A stretch of DNA of 31,172 bases from CAYFHQ01 sp964342805 (GTDB taxonomy: Bacteria; Bacillota; Clostridia; Peptostreptococcales; Acidaminobacteraceae). The notes under the pieces were generated by a model. That model saw only the letters and a program-made list of their open reading frames with translations. It was not told where the DNA came from and did not search any database. The translations under genes and the position numbers were made by a program. The stretch covers positions 1-31,172 of the forward strand of contig CAYFHQ010000037.1 of NCBI GenBank assembly GCA_964342805.1, given 5' to 3'. Shown here in pieces: positions 30,968 through 31,172 of this stretch; the first letter of the stretch is position 1; every line of letters starts with the position of its first letter.

Positions 30968-31172
30968 ATGAACAGACACGTAAAGAAAATGGTAGCAACA
31001 ATGGCAATCGCAACACTAGTCATGAGTATCCCAGCTTTTGCAGGACAAAACACCGTGAAGGCCAGCAAGCTTGTTGCAATCCCGTCAACAGCTTCTACAA
31101 CAGCAATCAAGGCCATGGACCTGACGCCGGCAACAGAGTTTGACATGGCGGCGAATGGGACTTTGAAGACCT
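30968..31172 (+). CDS. Secreted protein, 5' part only (runs off the window)
   Basis: ATG at 30968 with AAGGAGGA upstream. The 68 visible codons give a classic Sec signal peptide (MNRHVKK, hydrophobic core, PAFA cleavage site near residue 25), then an Ala/Thr-rich mature start (GQNTVKASKLVAIPSTASTT) with no known domain. It is divergent from the two-component operon and shares its intergenic region, so it is a candidate target of that regulator. Function unknown. Confidence 0.75.
   Translation, partial: MNRHVKKMVATMAIATLVMSIPAFAGQNTVKASKLVAIPSTASTTAIKAMDLTPATEFDMAANGTLKT

Noticed and set aside
30874..31146. 90-codon hydrophobic frame on the minus strand at the right edge
   Set aside because: It is antisense to the signal-peptide gene, which has a strong ribosome site and classic signal sequence; the hydrophobicity mirrors that.
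1..31172. CRISPR arrays, tRNA/rRNA genes, insertion sequences, attachment sites
   Set aside because: Scanned by eye on both strands. No regularly spaced repeats, cloverleaf-like sequences, transposase or integrase frames were found.

Overview
The window looks like chromosomal DNA of an anaerobic, low-to-mid GC Firmicute, most likely of class Clostridia. The evidence is strong Shine-Dalgarno (SD) sites, many rho-independent terminators, a T-box leader, and an archaeal-type (non-discriminating) aspartyl-tRNA synthetase in an operon with gatCAB, an arrangement known from clostridia. An H2O-forming NADH oxidase for oxygen defence and two c-di-GMP turnover proteins fit a motile or biofilm-forming anaerobe. 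The genus cannot be fixed from sequence alone.

Layout. 1-2.6 kb: a sodium:neurotransmitter-symporter-family amino-acid transporter with a structured leader, and a DnaQ-like exonuclease. 2.6-5.1 kb: a membrane EAL phosphodiesterase behind a class I c-di-GMP riboswitch and its terminator. 5.1-6.9 kb: a small operon of a membrane protein, a frameshifted TlpA/ResA-like thioredoxin and a degenerate Lgt-like protein. 6.9-9.0 kb: a metallo-beta-lactamase-fold hydrolase, a MarR repressor and a class I glutamine-amidotransferase-like hydrolase. A shared inverted-repeat motif lies upstream of both the MarR and hydrolase genes. 9.1-11.4 kb: a membrane PAS-GGDEF-EAL protein. 11.9-13.3 kb: NADH oxidase. 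13.5-15.1 kb: divergent XRE regulators and a GntR-type regulator. 15.2-20.1 kb: aspS-gatC-gatA-gatB under a T-box whose specifier region carries overlapping GAA (Glu) and AAC (Asn) codons. 20.1-21.3 kb: a terminator-bounded divergent cassette of two XRE regulators and a coiled-coil protein. 21.4-28.1 kb: an export region with an ABC half-transporter, two MATE pumps (one broken by an in-frame stop), a MerR-type regulator split from its GyrI-like domain, a CsoR-family repressor and a LUD-domain protein. 28.2-31.2 kb: a VanRS/OmpR-type two-component system and the start of a divergent secreted-protein gene cut by the window edge.

How it works together. The aspS/gat operon is a complete route to Asn-tRNA(Asn) and Gln-tRNA(Gln): the synthetase misacylates tRNA(Asn) with Asp, GatCAB amidates it, and the T-box can read charging of both target tRNAs. 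The c-di-GMP riboswitch puts a c-di-GMP-degrading enzyme under control of its own substrate. In the export region a MerR-type promoter (19-bp spacer with a dyad) drives the broken MATE gene, and the CsoR operon has a G-tract palindrome over its own ribosome binding site.

Three genes (TlpA-like, MATE, MerR/GyrI) carry single-site lesions. They could be real decay or sequencing errors. No CRISPR array, tRNA, rRNA, transposase or integrase was seen. I did not find a clearly new multi-gene system; the most unusual content is regulatory RNA and operator architecture.
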